This document shows, piece after piece, positions 6,885-8,051 of a stretch of DNA of 8,051 nucleotides. The position numbers were made by a program, and so were the translations under genes. A model generated the notes under the pieces. It saw nothing but the letters and a program-made list of their open reading frames with translations. It was not told the origin of the DNA and made no database searches. Location: positions 1 to 8,051 of the forward strand of contig CAZWUO010000174.1 of assembly GCA_964636675.1 (NCBI GenBank), read 5' to 3'. The DNA is from JALUUH01 sp964636675 (GTDB lineage: Bacteria > Pseudomonadota > Gammaproteobacteria > S012-40). The first letter of the stretch is position 1. Each line of letters begins with the position of its first letter.

Positions 6885-7750
6885 GGTTTGCAGAGTGTGC
6901 ATCACAGGCTGCGGCTATCGCTAATGCTTTGGCTTGCGAATACATCGGCATCGAACATCGTAAATTCCCGGATGGAGAAAGCCTCGTCAAGGTGCCTACT
7001 ACATTGCCTGAGCATGTGGTTATAGTGCGCACACTAAACCATCCAAACGACAAATTAATCGAATTATTTTTTGCTGCAGGCGCCGCTCGCAAACAGGGTG
7101 TTAGGCGCCTAACTCTGGTGGCGCCGTATCTATGTTATATGCGCCAGGATACAGAAAATGTACCGGGTGAAGCGGTAAGCCAAAAAATTCTTGGCCAAAT
7201 TTTAGCGGAATATTTTGATGATGTGATTACCATAGATCCCCATCTTCACCGTATTGATAGCCTTGATGAAGCCATCCCGTTAAAAAATGCGATAAGTTTA
7301 AGTGCCGGACCAACCCTTGGAGCGTATATAAAAAATAATACTGAAAACGGTTTGTTGTTTGGTCCGGATAGCGAGTCGCGTCAATGGGTGGCATTTATTG
7401 CGGAACAAATTGGCTACGCTTATGTGATCGCAGAAAAAACTCGCAAAGGAGATAGAGAGGTTTGCATTAAACTACCGAGCGCTGATTATGTCGGAAAATC
7501 TGTGACCATTATCGATGATGTCGCAAGTACGGGACAAACCATCATTCATGCGTGTAAGCTATTGTTACAAGCAGGTGCCGCAGAAGTAAATGCAGCCGTA
7601 ACCCATGGCCTATTTGCTGAAGGTTCTTTACAACATATCTTGGATGCCGGAGTAAGAAATATTTGGACTACCGATACGATTTATCATAAGACCAATGTGG
7701 TCTCGATAGATCGTTTAGTCGCAGAAAAAATCAAAGCCATTAGTTCATGA
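6872..7750 (+). CDS. Ribose-phosphate pyrophosphokinase (PRPP synthase), class III-like
   Basis: Predicted to transfer pyrophosphate from ATP to ribose 5-phosphate, giving PRPP for nucleotide, histidine and NAD synthesis; cytosolic. At 292 residues it is shorter than the classical Prs (about 315) and resembles the short archaeal-type enzymes also found as second copies in proteobacteria. Motifs: KFPDGES (31-37), PYLCYMRQDTENVPGEAVS (85-103, the ATP-loop region), TIDPHLHRI (120-128, metal-binding His/Asp region), FGPDSESRQW (163-172), EKTRKG (188-193) and the PRPP loop VTIIDDVASTGQT (211-223). The start is set at ATG 6872 because the protein then opens directly on the first beta strand (MLVLGF); no Shine-Dalgarno sequence directly serves it, see the ORF at 6849. 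The stop overlaps the next ATG by four bases. Family firm; whether it is the main PRPP synthase or a paralogue with a special role cannot be told. Confidence 0.88.
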   Translation: MLVLGFAECASQAAAIANALACEYIGIEHRKFPDGESLVKVPTTLPEHVVIVRTLNHPNDKLIELFFAAGAARKQGVRRLTLVAPYLCYMRQDTENVPGEAVSQKILGQILAEYFDDVITIDPHLHRIDSLDEAIPLKNAISLSAGPTLGAYIKNNTENGLLFGPDSESRQWVAFIAEQIGYAYVIAEKTRKGDREVCIKLPSADYVGKSVTIIDDVASTGQTIIHACKLLLQAGAAEVNAAVTHGLFAEGSLQHILDAGVRNIWTTDTIYHKTNVVSIDRLVAEKIKAISS

Positions 7751-8051
7751 ATACTAAGTCCATCCTCATTACTGGCTGCTCAAGTGGCATCGGACGATGT
7801 TGTGCGCTTGCTTTATGCAACATGCTAGTAAATTTGCCTTAGAGGGCTTGGTTGATACGCTGAGATTAGAGCTTGCACAGAGTAATATAAAGGTTTCTCT
7901 CATTGAACCAGGCCCTGTTAGAAGTCGCTTTAGAAAAAATGCTAAAACAATGTTTTACAAAAATATCGATAAAATAAATAGCTTTCACAAAGAAAGCTAT
8001 AACGCCACGGGTATATATCGGCTTAGAAGCTCGATTAGTGAAAGATGGCGA
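7747..8051 (+). pseudogene. Decayed short-chain dehydrogenase/reductase, runs off the window
   Basis: The remnant opens with ATG 7747, overlapping the kinase stop as ATGA, and encodes MNTKSILITGCSSGIGRCCALAL, the classic SDR cofactor motif TGxxxGIG on the first beta strand. After about 23 residues the match breaks off and the frame stops at TAG 7840-7842. From about 7824, in another frame, SDR C-terminal sequence resumes: ASKFALEGLVDTLRLEL, then IKVSLIEPGPVRSRF. This is the region that follows the catalytic YxxxK. Roughly 130 residues, including the NNAG and catalytic serine parts, are missing, and the tyrosine is not in its place, so an internal deletion with frame change is likely. A second shift near 8000-8020 is suggested because GLEARLVKDG, typical of the continuing SDR tail, lies in yet another frame (8020-8049). 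It was presumably once the last gene of this operon. Confidence 0.8.

Noticed and set aside
6724..7092. A 122-codon open frame on the minus strand across the exporter/prs junction
   Set aside because: It is antisense to two well-supported genes with intact motifs and shows no family features of its own.
5052..7755. Shared ATGAATAC at the starts 5052, 6849 and 7747 as a repeated start element
   Set aside because: Eight bases around a start codon followed by common Asn-Thr codons can recur by chance, and the flanks do not match.

Overview
The window looks like a chromosomal housekeeping segment of a moderately AT-rich gammaproteobacterium. The aspartyl-tRNA synthetase reads very close to Pseudomonas and enteric AspRS, and the FmdB-type zinc-ribbon gene next to aspS is a common gammaproteobacterial arrangement. 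Genus cannot be fixed from this sequence. AT-rich spacers and a decayed short-chain dehydrogenase gene at the right edge would fit a lineage under some genome reduction, but that is inference. I found no rRNA, tRNA, CRISPR array, complete insertion sequence or phage gene.

Layout. Bases 1-184 hold no gene; bases 30-60 may be an insertion-sequence end. A DUF3108-type exported protein (185-931, +) and an unrecognised two-helix membrane protein (1050-1418, +) follow. Convergent to them, across a 20-base gap, is a minus-strand block transcribed right to left: FmdB-type zinc ribbon (4529-4828), aspS (2593-4398) and nadA (1439-2542). nadA begins at a TTG codon with a strong Shine-Dalgarno site. Divergent from the block, across an AT-rich promoter region (4829-4895), runs a plus-strand block: an Atm1-type ABC exporter (likely start 5052), a short class III-like ribose-phosphate pyrophosphokinase (6872-7750), and a short-chain dehydrogenase pseudogene (7747 to the window end) coupled by an ATGA overlap.

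The minus block joins tRNA-Asp aminoacylation to the Fe-S enzyme of de novo NAD synthesis; both use aspartate or an aspartate-derived substrate, but no regulatory link is visible. AspRS carries residues that I recall as marking non-discriminating enzymes, which suggests Asn-tRNA is made by transamidation.

No clearly new multi-gene system is present. The points most worth a second look are the hairpin-rich leader before the ABC exporter, the 11-codon ORF that holds the only good ribosome binding site before the pyrophosphokinase gene, the AspRS signature, and the eroded dehydrogenase.
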